The notes below the pieces were generated by a model. It made no database searches. It had not been told where the DNA came from and saw nothing but the letters and a program-made list of their open reading frames with translations. From Fervidobacterium pennivorans (GTDB taxonomy: Bacteria > Thermotogota > Thermotogae > Thermotogales > Fervidobacteriaceae), in contig NZ_CP011393.1 of assembly GCF_001644665.1 (NCBI RefSeq), positions 1,200,001-1,264,000 of the forward strand: a DNA stretch of 64,000 nucleotides. Direction: 5' to 3'. This document shows, one piece after another, positions 1-8,819 of this stretch (position 1 is the stretch's first letter; the number at the start of each line of letters is the position of its first letter). The position numbers were made by a program, and so were the translations under genes.

Positions 1-3000
1 AAGAAATGTCTCAAGCAGTTCTTTCTCGAATTCCGGTGTCAGGTCGTATTCTTTTTCGGCTTTTTCAAGTTCTTCCCTTAGTTTGGATATATCGTCTGCA
101 ATATCTTCAGCTTGTTCTTTTTCATCAGGTTTAGCTTTTCTTTTTGTCGTTTCAAAAATTGATGATTCAACACTTTTTACAGTTTCTGGTTTTTCAGTTA
201 AGTGACTACAGTACGTCTCAAGAATGCGAGCTATTTCTTCAACTTTTATAGGTTTGACAACGTAATCGTTCATCCCGGATGCCAAAACCTCATCTTTGAT
301 GTTTTTCATAGCGTGTGCAGTTAAGGCTACTATCGGAACATCCAGATTGAACTGCCTTATCTTTTTGGTGGCTTCTATTCCATCCATTTCTGGCATGATT
401 ATGTCCATGAAGATTAAATCATAGTTGTTCTTTAGAGCTTTTTCTACAGCCTCCTTCCCATTAGATGCAAATTCAGGTTCTATTCCGAATTTTTTGAGTA
501 TCTCTGAAATGAGCAGTCTGTTTACTTCGTAGTCTTCAGCAACCAAAACCTTCGCTTTATACTTTTTTATTTCAGAAGTTTTCTTCGTATCTTTTGTTGT
601 TTTGGCTACACACTTTTTCAGTTTAAGAGTGAAGTAGAACTTGCTTCCTTTACCTTCTTTGCTTTCAACATTGATTTTTGAGCCCATAAGTTCCACTAGT
701 TGTTTACTAATTGACAATCCAAGTCCGGTTCCTCCGTATTTTCTGGTTATTGAAACATCAGACTGCTCAAATGGTTCAAATATTTTTTCAATCTTTTCCT
801 TGGGAATCCCTATCCCAGTATCCTTTACTGAGAAGCTTATATATTGATATTCCTCGTCTTCCCCTACCTTTTCGATACGAACAGACACTAGCCCACCTGC
901 AGGCGTAAACTTGATTGCGTTGTTGATTAAATTGAACAACACCTGCTGGAGCCTGACAGGATCAAAAACTAAGCAATCTGCAATATTGTCGTCGATAAAA
1001 ATATTATAGTCCAGGTTTTTCTCTCTTGCTTTTGCTTCATACAACATGAGTGAGCTTTGAAGTTCGGCTTTTAGGTTAGATTCAACAAGCTCAAGTTGTA
1101 GTCTACCACTCTCGATTTTTGCTAAGTCTAGTATATCATTTATAACTCCAAGCAAGACCTCCGTAGATTTTAGTATAGTTGATAGACATTTCCTTTGTTT
1201 CTCGTCTAAGTTTGTTTCAGCAAGCAAGTTGGCAAAACCTACAATACCGTTCAAAGGTGTTCTAATTTCATGACTCATGTTCGCCAAGAAGTTACTTTTC
1301 GCTATGCTTGCCTCTTCTGCTAATTTCCTTGCTAATATCAGCTCCTGTTCGTATCGTTTCTTTGCCTCAACGTTTGCGATTAATGAAGCTAAGAGCTTGA
1401 ATATATTTTTCTCAATAGGATGCCAATCCTTATGTTCTTTAGATGCTGCACTTATAAAACCCGATACTTTGTTTTCTAATATTATTGGAGTGATAAGTGC
1501 AGCATAGTGTTCTCCGAGTATTCTTATTATCTCTTCGTTTTTTGTTTTTTCTTTTGTAATTACAAACTGTTTTCCTTGCATTAGATTTTCTAACTCTGGA
1601 CCTTTTACTTTTTCTACATCGAAAGTGATTGTAGAGGTTTCATTTGGATTTTCAGAATAAACCCAAGAACTAATAGATGCAAAAGTTCCCACGTCTTTGA
1701 TAAACCTGTAAACCCTTAGCCTTGAAATATTTAGCTCTTTGGCAACAAGTTCAACGGCTTTTGAAATCTCTTCATCAAGCTTTTCGATAGGAAGGTTTAT
1801 GAAGTTTATAGCTAAGTTTATGATAATTTGCTGATACTTTGCAAGCTTTCTAATGACTTCCTGTGCAATTTTTTGTTTGGTGATATCTTTTTGAATAGAA
1901 AGTATACCTCTTTTCCCATTGGGTAAAGTGATGCTCGTTTCGTAGAGCTCAAGATACCTAATTTCTCCGTGCTTTCCTACGTTTCTTACTGTATGCACCA
2001 AAGTCTTTCCAGAAAGTATCTCTTGGATGTTCTTTTTAACCATTTCGACATCTTCTTTTGGTGCGAGAATTCTGACATTTTTACCTATCAGTTCTTCTTT
2101 GGTTCTTCCGTTTATTTTGCAAAATTCGGGGTTCACGTCGATGATGTTACCTTCTTCATCTTCGATAAGTATCCCAACGGGAGCAAATTCGAACAGAGTT
2201 TTGTAACGTTCATTTTCTAACATTCTTTCTTGTTCTGAGAGTTTTACATCGGTTATGTCGTGGAAGAATACAACCTTTCCTTTTTCATTACCTTTTTTAT
2301 CTCTCAATGGATTAGCCCATACCTCAAAATAACGTCCAAACCTTTTGACCACGCCTTCGCCGTGTTTTATGACTTCCAAGCATTCTTCGCTAAGGATGTT
2401 CCTGGCTGGTTGGTATAAAATATCACTTTTTCCAACTAGGTTCTTGATAAAGTTTTCGAACGTTTTGTTAGCGCTGATTATATAACCATCCTTGTCGAGA
2501 ACAACTATCAAATCTTTGGATGATTCGTAAACAATATTTTTTATCTCGGACTCTAAATCAAATCCGTGTAACTTTTGTGCTTCGAATAGTATAATGATTA
2601 TACTTATCATCAACCCGAAAGGTAGCAAATCGACAGGTAGGTTGAACAAGATATAAACAGCACTTGCAGTAACAGGTATCATAACTGCAGCAAATAAGTG
2701 GATTATTGTAGCTTTCCGAAAAACTGTTTTGTATCTATTAACCATTTTTAAGAGCATGTAATAACCCAAGAATGAAATAGTGTAACTGTAAAATATTTGT
2801 AGGTAATAGAAAGGTCCTCTCAATATATAATTTCCTTCGACGACATAACCTTTTAAAAAAAAATTATGCAATTCGTTTGTCCAAACGAAAATGGTAGTGA
2901 GAACAGGAAGAATAAAGAGTATTGTAATTTCCTTTTTTGTAATTTTTCTTCCTGAGAAAGTCGAAACGAAGAAATACCAGAGCACTGGAATGTACGGAAT

Positions 3001-3231
3001 AGCGAAATACTGTGCTTTATACCAAGAAAACGCATGGCTAATATTTCCTGATAGTAAATTAAGTAATTCCATAGCATAGCCGAATGAGTAAAATCCCACG
3101 GCAAATGATGTGATGGCTCCTATTATAGAGATTGGTTTGTTTCGATACCGTAGGAACACCGCTATTGCTTGCAATGAGATTATCGAATTGTACAACAGCA
3201 GAAAAACAAAGACTATAGAAATTTTAGGCAC
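1..3231 (-). CDS. Membrane-bound hybrid sensor histidine kinase (7TM-PAS-PAS-GAF-HisKA-HATPase-REC), C-terminus beyond window
   Basis: The minus-strand frame is open from 3231 to the window edge (1077 codons), so the C-terminus is missing. Residues 1-215 are hydrophobic and fit the N-terminal 7TM region of histidine kinases. Two PAS domains follow (about 225-335 and 340-450; the second contains FAPVGILIEDEEGN), then a GAF domain (about 457-620). The HisKA box is FLANMSHEIRTPLNG with phospho-acceptor His654. The ATPase domain has KYGGTGLGLSISKQL near residue 833. The receiver domain reads LIFMDIIMPEMDG, with Asp943 as the likely phosphate acceptor, and ALTAH later. A charged helical stretch at the edge could lead into an Hpt domain, but this is not visible. 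Start: GTG at 3231 with AAGGGG upstream; GTG at 3240 is an alternative. The signal sensed is unknown. Its receiver domain suggests an internal phosphorelay. Confidence 0.9.
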   Translation of the reverse strand, partial: MPKISIVFVFLLLYNSIISLQAIAVFLRYRNKPISIIGAITSFAVGFYSFGYAMELLNLLSGNISHAFSWYKAQYFAIPYIPVLWYFFVSTFSGRKITKKEITILFILPVLTTIFVWTNELHNFFLKGYVVEGNYILRGPFYYLQIFYSYTISFLGYYMLLKMVNRYKTVFRKATIIHLFAAVMIPVTASAVYILFNLPVDLLPFGLMISIIIILFEAQKLHGFDLESEIKNIVYESSKDLIVVLDKDGYIISANKTFENFIKNLVGKSDILYQPARNILSEECLEVIKHGEGVVKRFGRYFEVWANPLRDKKGNEKGKVVFFHDITDVKLSEQERMLENERYKTLFEFAPVGILIEDEEGNIIDVNPEFCKINGRTKEELIGKNVRILAPKEDVEMVKKNIQEILSGKTLVHTVRNVGKHGEIRYLELYETSITLPNGKRGILSIQKDITKQKIAQEVIRKLAKYQQIIINLAINFINLPIEKLDEEISKAVELVAKELNISRLRVYRFIKDVGTFASISSWVYSENPNETSTITFDVEKVKGPELENLMQGKQFVITKEKTKNEEIIRILGEHYAALITPIILENKVSGFISAASKEHKDWHPIEKNIFKLLASLIANVEAKKRYEQELILARKLAEEASIAKSNFLANMSHEIRTPLNGIVGFANLLAETNLDEKQRKCLSTILKSTEVLLGVINDILDLAKIESGRLQLELVESNLKAELQSSLMLYEAKAREKNLDYNIFIDDNIADCLVFDPVRLQQVLFNLINNAIKFTPAGGLVSVRIEKVGEDEEYQYISFSVKDTGIGIPKEKIEKIFEPFEQSDVSITRKYGGTGLGLSISKQLVELMGSKINVESKEGKGSKFYFTLKLKKCVAKTTKDTKKTSEIKKYKAKVLVAEDYEVNRLLISEILKKFGIEPEFASNGKEAVEKALKNNYDLIFMDIIMPEMDGIEATKKIRQFNLDVPIVALTAHAMKNIKDEVLASGMNDYVVKPIKVEEIARILETYCSHLTEKPETVKSVESSIFETTKRKAKPDEKEQAEDIADDISKLREELEKAEKEYDLTPEFEKELLETFL

Positions 3232-3397
3232 TTGAATCACGCCCCTTTTTCCAGATGTATTTTTCTGATATTTTAATATAGTGAATTTGAGTTAAAATTA
3301 GAATTACAAAAAAATCAACACACCCAATTTCTTCTTGTCTATGCTAAAATATGAAATAAGGAGAGTATTTAATAACCGAACCGCTGCGTAGCGAATA

Positions 3398-3737
3398 GAT
3401 AGTGTTAACTTATAGTGATGAAAGAGTGTAAGTGTGAAAGAATGAGATTGATATTACCATTGTGCGTTTTCCAAAGATTCTTCACTACACAAAAACCTCG
3501 AATATGTCTCGCTAAATTCTTCTTATTCTTCAGTCCTCGCTTGAGTCGGAAAAAGTCTTTCAGCAATGAAAACTTGGATTCACACATGTTTTTACCAAAT
3601 GATACTGCTTGGCCAAGAAAGCATTGAGTTATTCATCTTGGGGGACCTGCTTTTGTCAAGAGTTGGTTGAGGGGTGTCCCCTCTTTAAAGGATAATGCGG
3701 TTTTTGGAAAGTTTCAATACTTTTAGTTAACATTATC
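3398..3737. mobile_element. Deletion-derivative insertion element (MITE-like), copy 1, with 8-bp target duplication
   Basis: A 340-bp element bounded by imperfect terminal inverted repeats (GATAGTGTTAACT at the left, complement of AGTTAACATTATC at the right). It is flanked on both sides by AGCGAATA (3390-3397 and 3738-3745), an 8-bp target-site duplication. Its left ~100 bp and right ~60 bp match copy 2 at 24993-25381, while the middle differs. On the minus strand the start of a transposase reading frame remains (MNNSMLSWPSS), but its zinc-ribbon cysteines are lost and the frame soon stops. It cannot encode a transposase and would need one in trans. It ends 25 bp before the start codon of the decarboxylase beta-subunit gene. 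Confidence 0.85.
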
Positions 3738-3762
3738 AGCGAATATGCGGGGGGTGTTTTAA

Positions 3763-4890
3763 TTGCAAGAGCTTTTAAATGGGATATTTGCACTGAGTAT
3801 AGGTAATGTTGTCATGATAGGAGTAGGGGCTTTTCTAATATATATTGCTATCTCCAAAGAGTATGAACCAGCACTACTGATTCCCATAGGTTTTTCTACA
3901 ATATTGGTAAATATTCCTTTCTCTTCCGCTATTGACCAATGGATGGGCGGAGTTTTACATCGTGGTGTTCTGAGCATATTCTTTGACATAGGTATTATAA
4001 CAGAAATTTTTCCACTTTTGATATTTATTGCAGTAGGTGCAATGATTGATTTTGGACCTTTGCTTGAACATCCTATAATGTTCCTTTTTGGAGCGGCTGC
4101 TCAGTTTGGTATATTTGCAACGATGGTTGTTGCAACGCTTTTGGGTTTTGATATAAAGCAGGCAGCTTCCATAGGTATAATTGGTTCCGCGGACGGCCCA
4201 ACTTCAATTTACGTCGCGGGAAGATTCGCAAAAGACTTGCTTGGTCCGATTTCGGTGGCAGCCTATTCTTACATGTCGCTTGTTCCAATAATACAGCCAC
4301 CGGTTATAAAAGCACTCACTACCAGGGAAGAAAGAAGAATAAAAATGGCCCCGAAGAGTTTAAAAGTGAATAAAACCGCCAGGATTATTTTTCCTATTTT
4401 AGTTACCATTATTGCAAGCTTAATTGCTCCAAGTGCAGCTGCACTGATAGGTTTTTTAATGTTTGGAAATCTTTTAAGAGAGTGCGGAGTGTTAAACTCA
4501 ATTTCAAAAACTGCTCAAACAGAACTTGCCAATATCGTTACTATTCTTTTAGGGTTGTCTATAGGTTCAACAATGACAGCTGATAAGTTCCTACAACCTA
4601 GAACACTTTACATACTGCTTTTGGGTGTTGTCGCTTTTGTTTTTGATACCGCTGGTGGTGTATTATTTGCAAAGTTCCTAAATCTCTTTCTTAGGAATAA
4701 AATCAACCCGATGCTCGGAGCGGCTGGAATTTCTGCGTTCCCGATGTCTGCACGAGTTATTCATCAGTTGGGTAGAAAAGAGGATCCGACAAATTACTTA
4801 TTAATGTACGCTGTTGGAGCAAATGTTGCTGGTCAAATAGGTTCAGTGCTTGCTGGTGGAATACTCATAGCACTCGTAGGGAATTTGTAA
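3763..4890 (+). CDS. oadB: Sodium-translocating decarboxylase, beta subunit
   Basis: A 375-residue polytopic membrane protein. In this family (OadB/MmdB/GcdB) the beta subunit couples decarboxylation of biotin-bound carboxylate to Na+ export. Family signatures are visible: GIIGSADGPTSIYVA near residue 140, NPMLGAAGISAFPMSARV, and VGANVAGQIGSVLAGG at the C-terminus. The TTG start at 3763 is supported by GGGGGTG about 7 bases upstream. A probable gamma subunit follows directly, but no carboxyltransferase alpha or biotin carrier is in the window, so which acid is decarboxylated (oxaloacetate, methylmalonyl-CoA or glutaconyl-CoA) cannot be told. The gene symbol is therefore a family label. The transposable element just upstream may affect its expression. 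Confidence 0.9.
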   Translation: MQELLNGIFALSIGNVVMIGVGAFLIYIAISKEYEPALLIPIGFSTILVNIPFSSAIDQWMGGVLHRGVLSIFFDIGIITEIFPLLIFIAVGAMIDFGPLLEHPIMFLFGAAAQFGIFATMVVATLLGFDIKQAASIGIIGSADGPTSIYVAGRFAKDLLGPISVAAYSYMSLVPIIQPPVIKALTTREERRIKMAPKSLKVNKTARIIFPILVTIIASLIAPSAAALIGFLMFGNLLRECGVLNSISKTAQTELANIVTILLGLSIGSTMTADKFLQPRTLYILLLGVVAFVFDTAGGVLFAKFLNLFLRNKINPMLGAAGISAFPMSARVIHQLGRKEDPTNYLLMYAVGANVAGQIGSVLAGGILIALVGNL

Positions 4891-4911
4891 AATGTTGACG
4901 GAGATGAGAGT

Positions 4912-5079
4912 ATGTCGAATGTAAACTTCTTGCTAGCGTTAAAAATAGGTATCACTGGATATTTAGTGCTGATAGGTATACTTTTTTTGTTCTACATTTT
5001 GCTAACAGGTTTTGTGAAGTTTTTTACTAGGAGTGATAGTAATGGCTCGAAAAAAGGTGAAGGAAAATCTTCAGAATGA
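4912..5079 (+). CDS. Small membrane protein, probable decarboxylase gamma subunit (OadG-like)
   Basis: A 55-codon frame starting MSNVNFLLALKIG, with one long hydrophobic segment (about residues 6-35, ending LLTGFVKFF) and a short charged tail (NGSKKGEGKSSE). This is the layout of OadG/MmdD gamma subunits, which have one N-terminal membrane helix and assemble the alpha and beta subunits. The ATG has GGAGATGAGAG upstream. It lies 21 bp after the beta-subunit gene and its end overlaps the start of the following GGDEF gene, so all three are probably co-transcribed. Assignment rests on size, topology and position, because the sequence itself is too short to be diagnostic. Confidence 0.7.
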   Translation: MSNVNFLLALKIGITGYLVLIGILFLFYILLTGFVKFFTRSDSNGSKKGEGKSSE

Positions 5080-6109
5080 GATCAAAAATATGTTCTTTCT
5101 TTTTAGTGAAAATCTACTGCGTATAACCACGAACAGAGAGACTAGTCTCAAAAAAAAGGACTTCGAGCAATTGCTTAAGATAGTTGTTGATAATCTCAGC
5201 TTTGTTCATAGCGGAAGTGTTTTATGGCTAGATAAAGATGGGACATATTTCTATTTGGCGGTTTACAACCACGATTACGGCATTTTGAAGAACATTAAAT
5301 TTACTCCGAAAGAGATGGTTATGAGAAGATTCAAGCACGCGTATGTAATTAAACGAAGAAGTGTTGATTTAATCAAAGAACTTGCAAGAAAACTGAACGA
5401 AGATGAGGAGCTTATTCAACAAAAAGCACAAAGTATTGATAACATAAAGGCTTTTATCTCTATCCCAATAAGATCACAAAGGAAGGTGGTAGGTTTCTTC
5501 AATTTGGATACTTGTGAACATGAAAATATATTCGAAGAAGTTGAGTTTCAAAGCGTAGCCGAGGCAATGGGAAACTTGCTTTCCACCGTTGTTGAAAAGT
5601 TTGAGCTAATAGAGGCTATAAAAGCAAAGAATGCAGAGATTGACAGGGTTAACCTTTTTGATAAGTTAACTTACCTACCTAATTTGAAGAATATAGCTAT
5701 TTACTTCGATAAGTATTCTGAAATAACGAAACGAATTCCGGTTAAGTTGTATATAATGCTCCTGGATATAAAGGAATTTGAGAAGATAAACAAAGTCTAT
5801 GGATATGAATTCGGTGATGATTTGTTAGTTAAACTATCGAAAGTTATTACAAAATCGTGCAGAAAAAGTGATGTAATTGGTAGAACCAACAGTGATGAAT
5901 TTGTGATACTCACCCTTTCAAAAGAAAATCCTTTAGCGTTAATGAAAAGACTCGAAGAAAAGATTTCAAACTTCTCTTCAAAATTAGGAATTAGCTTAGA
6001 AGTTCAAATAAGCATAGCTGAATATGGAACAGATGGAAAAGACTTGAACACACTTATCTCAAAAGCTCAAGAAAAGCTTTACCAAAACCGTGTTTTTGCT
6101 GCATACTAG
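5042..6109 (+). CDS. GAF-GGDEF domain protein with degenerate cyclase site
   Basis: About 355 residues. The N-terminal half looks like a GAF sensor (roughly residues 25-190, with IKAFISIPIRSQRKVVGFFNLD). The C-terminal half is a GGDEF domain (FDKLTYLPNLKN onward). Diguanylate cyclases make cyclic di-GMP and need a GG(D/E)EF motif; here it reads NSDEF (residues 283-287), so both glycines are replaced and catalysis is doubtful. The inhibitory-site motif RxxD is kept as RKSD (274-277), exactly five residues before NSDEF, as in active cyclases with product feedback. This suggests a c-di-GMP-binding receptor rather than a synthase. The ATG at 5042 has AGGAG eight bases upstream; GTG 5033 is an in-frame alternative. 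It overlaps the small membrane-protein gene before it. Confidence 0.85.
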   Translation: MARKKVKENLQNEIKNMFFLFSENLLRITTNRETSLKKKDFEQLLKIVVDNLSFVHSGSVLWLDKDGTYFYLAVYNHDYGILKNIKFTPKEMVMRRFKHAYVIKRRSVDLIKELARKLNEDEELIQQKAQSIDNIKAFISIPIRSQRKVVGFFNLDTCEHENIFEEVEFQSVAEAMGNLLSTVVEKFELIEAIKAKNAEIDRVNLFDKLTYLPNLKNIAIYFDKYSEITKRIPVKLYIMLLDIKEFEKINKVYGYEFGDDLLVKLSKVITKSCRKSDVIGRTNSDEFVILTLSKENPLALMKRLEEKISNFSSKLGISLEVQISIAEYGTDGKDLNTLISKAQEKLYQNRVFAAY

Positions 6110-6149
6110 CATAAAAGGGCGATTTTAATCTTAAACCGGAGGTGAAATA

Positions 6150-6809
6150 ATGGGTAAAAGGGATGACATAAACAAAGAACAGCAAAACCAACAAACCGCA
6201 AGAAATTCTGAGCATTTTGAACATTACTACGTTGAAGAACCACAAACTCCTTTAAAAGTTAGAGAAGTCCAGCTTAAGCTGAAAAACGGGCACATCTATT
6301 CGTTTAAAAGTCCTTCAGGAGTTTACTCTTTTGGAGATGTTGACAAAGCTACACAGATACTTGTCAATCATCATGCTCCAGTCAGTGGGAAGGTTTTAGA
6401 CATAGGTTGTGGATATGGTGTAATAGGCATCGTTCTGAAAAAAGAAAATCCCAGCATCGAAATTTTCATGTCTGACATCAACAAAAGAGCTGTTGAATTC
6501 GCAAAAATAAACGCAAAAGACAACAATATCGATGCTGACATAAGACAAGGGAACCTATATGAACCTTGGGAAGGAATGATTTTTGACCATATTATCGCTA
6601 ATCCGCCAATTGTTGCTGGTAAGAAAGTGTGGATGGATTTAATTACCGGAGCTTACGAACACCTAAAGCTTGGAGGAACACTCCAGTTAGTCGCGTATCA
6701 CAATAAAGGTGGAGAGAGGATAAGGAACTTCATGAAAGAAGTTTTTGGCAACGCCAAGGATATCTGGAAAGAGGGCGGTATTCGAATTTATCTATCCCGA
6801 AAAGAATAA
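6150..6809 (+). CDS. Class I SAM-dependent methyltransferase, RsmC/MTS-like
   Basis: 219 residues. The MTS-type fold is shown by the SAM-binding motif VLDIGCGYGVIGI (about 85-97), an acidic motif II (MSDINKRAVEFAKINAK) and the catalytic-type motif IIANPPIVAG. These are typical of the small MTS family related to RsmC, which methylates guanine N2 in 16S rRNA; many thermophile members are single-domain like this one. The N-terminus contains the family element SGVYSFGDVDKATQILV. The ATG start has CCGGAGGTG upstream. The real substrate is not shown by sequence; rRNA is the likely target. Confidence 0.8.
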   Translation: MGKRDDINKEQQNQQTARNSEHFEHYYVEEPQTPLKVREVQLKLKNGHIYSFKSPSGVYSFGDVDKATQILVNHHAPVSGKVLDIGCGYGVIGIVLKKENPSIEIFMSDINKRAVEFAKINAKDNNIDADIRQGNLYEPWEGMIFDHIIANPPIVAGKKVWMDLITGAYEHLKLGGTLQLVAYHNKGGERIRNFMKEVFGNAKDIWKEGGIRIYLSRKE

Positions 6810-6842
6810 ATTTAGATATTAAAGGTAAGCGAGTGAATAAGT

Positions 6843-7526
6843 GTGCTTATAGAGTTAAAGAAGGTTTCTGTTATTTTTGAAGAGAAAACAGATGTTGAAA
6901 AAGTGGCACTTAAAGACATAAATCTATCTTTTTCAACAGATGAGAGCATCTTGCTTATTGGTAATACAGGCTCCGGAAAGACAACGCTTATATATTTGCT
7001 GGACTTGCTTATAAAGCCTTCTAAGGGCTTTTTACTTTACGACGGTAAGGACCCTTTCTTTTACCCATACGAGTTCCGTAAAAGATTTGGAGTGGCTTTC
7101 CAGATACCGGAAAGACAGTTTTTTAGCGAAACTGTTGAAGAAGAAATTACTTACGCTGCAAAGAACTTTGGTGTTCCATTCACCCAGGAAGATATTGAGA
7201 AAGTGCTTGAACTTGTAGGGTTAAGAAAAAATATACTTAAGCAATCTCCTTTCAAGTTATCTGGTGGTGAGCAGAGGAAGGTAGCGATTGCATCCATTTT
7301 GTTACATAAACCGGAATTCCTCATCTTTGATGAACCAACTGCCGGATTAGACTTGAAAGGTGTCCTTTCGGTTAGAGAAATTCTTAAGAAATTCAAAAAC
7401 AGTGGCAAGGGTTTTCTTGTTGCAACTCATGAACCAGAGTTATTTGAAGATTTGTGCGATAGAAAAATAGTCTTGAAAAGCGGTACTATTTTGGAAGATG
7501 TGAGGTCATCAGTAGCCCACACTTAA
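6843..7526 (+). CDS. ecfA: ECF-type ABC transporter ATP-binding protein
   Basis: 227 residues with a complete ABC ATPase set: Walker A GNTGSGKTT (about 39-47), a Q-loop in FQIPERQFFSETV, signature LSGGEQRK (about 138), Walker B FLIFDEPTAGLD (about 158-169) and the switch histidine in ATHEPE. The sequence PERQFFSETVEEEI is characteristic of EcfA/CbiO ATPases that power vitamin and metal uptake. No EcfT or second EcfA lies beside it, so its partner is elsewhere; a broken EcfT-like relic is found at about 42.2-42.45 kb. Start GTG 6843 is weakly supported by a ribosome site. It is followed 17 bp later by pilus genes, probably on the same transcript. Confidence 0.82.
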   Translation: MLIELKKVSVIFEEKTDVEKVALKDINLSFSTDESILLIGNTGSGKTTLIYLLDLLIKPSKGFLLYDGKDPFFYPYEFRKRFGVAFQIPERQFFSETVEEEITYAAKNFGVPFTQEDIEKVLELVGLRKNILKQSPFKLSGGEQRKVAIASILLHKPEFLIFDEPTAGLDLKGVLSVREILKKFKNSGKGFLVATHEPELFEDLCDRKIVLKSGTILEDVRSSVAHT

Positions 7527-7543
7527 AAGGGCGGGTGGTGTGT

Positions 7544-8788
7544 TTGGTATTTGAGTATAAAGGTATAGATCGAAGTGGAAAAAAGCTGAAAGGAATTGTT
7601 CAAGCGGATAGTATAAAAGAAGCATTGGACAAACTTAAGGAACAAGGTATTTTGGTCACCGATATTGTGGAAAAAAGTGAAAAAAGGGTATCTGTAAGGA
7701 CGTCCGCGGGGCCTGTCTCACCTGGACGCAATGTAGCTAAAAAAAGAACAGTTTTCCAAGTGAAGCTGAAAGATATTGTTCTTTTCGCAAGACAGTTGGA
7801 AACAATGATAAGTGCAGGTTTGAGACTTGTTGATGCGATAATGACACTTTCAGAACAAGAGGTGCTCTCAAAAAAATTCAGAAATATACTTAGAGAAGTC
7901 GCAGCGGACATGAAAGGAGGTATGTCCTTTTCCGACGCGCTTGAAAGACAAGGAGTGTTTGACTCTATCTTTATAAACATGGTGCGTGCAGGTGAAGAAG
8001 GCGGTGTATTAGATGTTACTATGAAAAAAATCGCAAACTATTACGAAGGAATGAACAGATTAAGAGAACAAGTAAAATCATCCATGGCGTATCCAATGTT
8101 TATCTTAGGTTTTGCTGTAGCCGTCGTTATTGTGATTTCTGTTTTCATTTTGCCTAAGCTTATCTCTGTCTTTGGTACAACGCCCCAAGGAGGGGTTTTA
8201 GGGATGCTTATGAAATTGAACTACATCTTCACCAAAAAATGGTACATATTGTTGCCTATTGTTGTAGTAATTGGTGTTGGATTGAAATTCTTCTTAGATA
8301 CAGTATACGGTGCGTATTTGAAAGAATTCATAGGAGGATTAATTCCTCCGATAAGAAAGCTGAGGCTCAAGATGGCTAACGAAAGATTTACAAGAACACT
8401 CGGAGTTCTCATCGGAAGTGGAGTTCCAATGGTTAATGCGTTAGATATGGCTGCTAAGGCTTCTAATAATCCGAGGTTTATGGCAATAATATCCAAGGTT
8501 ATTGAAGAAGTCAAAGCAGGAAGTAACTTAAAAGATAGTCTGAAGCGAACAGGCATCTTTCCACAAATTGTGTACGAAATGGTTGGGACCGGTGAACAAA
8601 CAGGTAAACTCGATGTTGTCATGGAAAAGGTCGCCGATTTCTATGAGGAAGAAATACTGGCTGATACAAAGAAGCTCGTTAGTCTTATCGAGCCAATGAT
8701 GATTGCGTTTGTTGGTTTGTTTATTGCTTTCATCGCTTTTACAATGTACTCAACGATATTCCAAATGCAAAGCCAGTTTGGGCGATAA
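7544..8788 (+). CDS. pilC: Type IV pilus / type II secretion inner-membrane protein (PilC/GspF)
   Basis: About 414 residues. Two T2SSF domains are visible: one from about residue 75 (LKDIVLFARQLETMISAGLRLVDAI) and one from about 275 (RFTRTLGVLIGSGVPMVNALDMA). Each is followed by membrane helices (MFILGFAVAVVIVISVFILP; MMIAFVGLFIAFIAFTMYS). PilC/GspF is the platform protein that couples the cytoplasmic ATPase to pilin assembly. The start is chosen at TTG 7544, which gives the usual family beginning MVFEYKGIDRSGK, with GGGTGG five bases upstream; in-frame GTG codons at 7535 and 7538 are alternatives. It heads the pilus block. No PilB or PilT ATPase is in the window. Confidence 0.92.
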   Translation: MVFEYKGIDRSGKKLKGIVQADSIKEALDKLKEQGILVTDIVEKSEKRVSVRTSAGPVSPGRNVAKKRTVFQVKLKDIVLFARQLETMISAGLRLVDAIMTLSEQEVLSKKFRNILREVAADMKGGMSFSDALERQGVFDSIFINMVRAGEEGGVLDVTMKKIANYYEGMNRLREQVKSSMAYPMFILGFAVAVVIVISVFILPKLISVFGTTPQGGVLGMLMKLNYIFTKKWYILLPIVVVIGVGLKFFLDTVYGAYLKEFIGGLIPPIRKLRLKMANERFTRTLGVLIGSGVPMVNALDMAAKASNNPRFMAIISKVIEEVKAGSNLKDSLKRTGIFPQIVYEMVGTGEQTGKLDVVMEKVADFYEEEILADTKKLVSLIEPMMIAFVGLFIAFIAFTMYSTIFQMQSQFGR

Positions 8789-8819
8789 ATACTTCAAAAT
8801 CATGCGAGGGTGACTAAGT

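Noticed and set aside
3405-3627. 60-70 residue frames within transposable element copy 1
   Set aside because: No zinc ribbon or catalytic motif remains; they are treated as part of the decayed element.
7600-8622. Minus-strand frames of 126 and 133 residues opposite pilC
   Set aside because: They are fully contained in a well-supported gene and show no start site or family signature.
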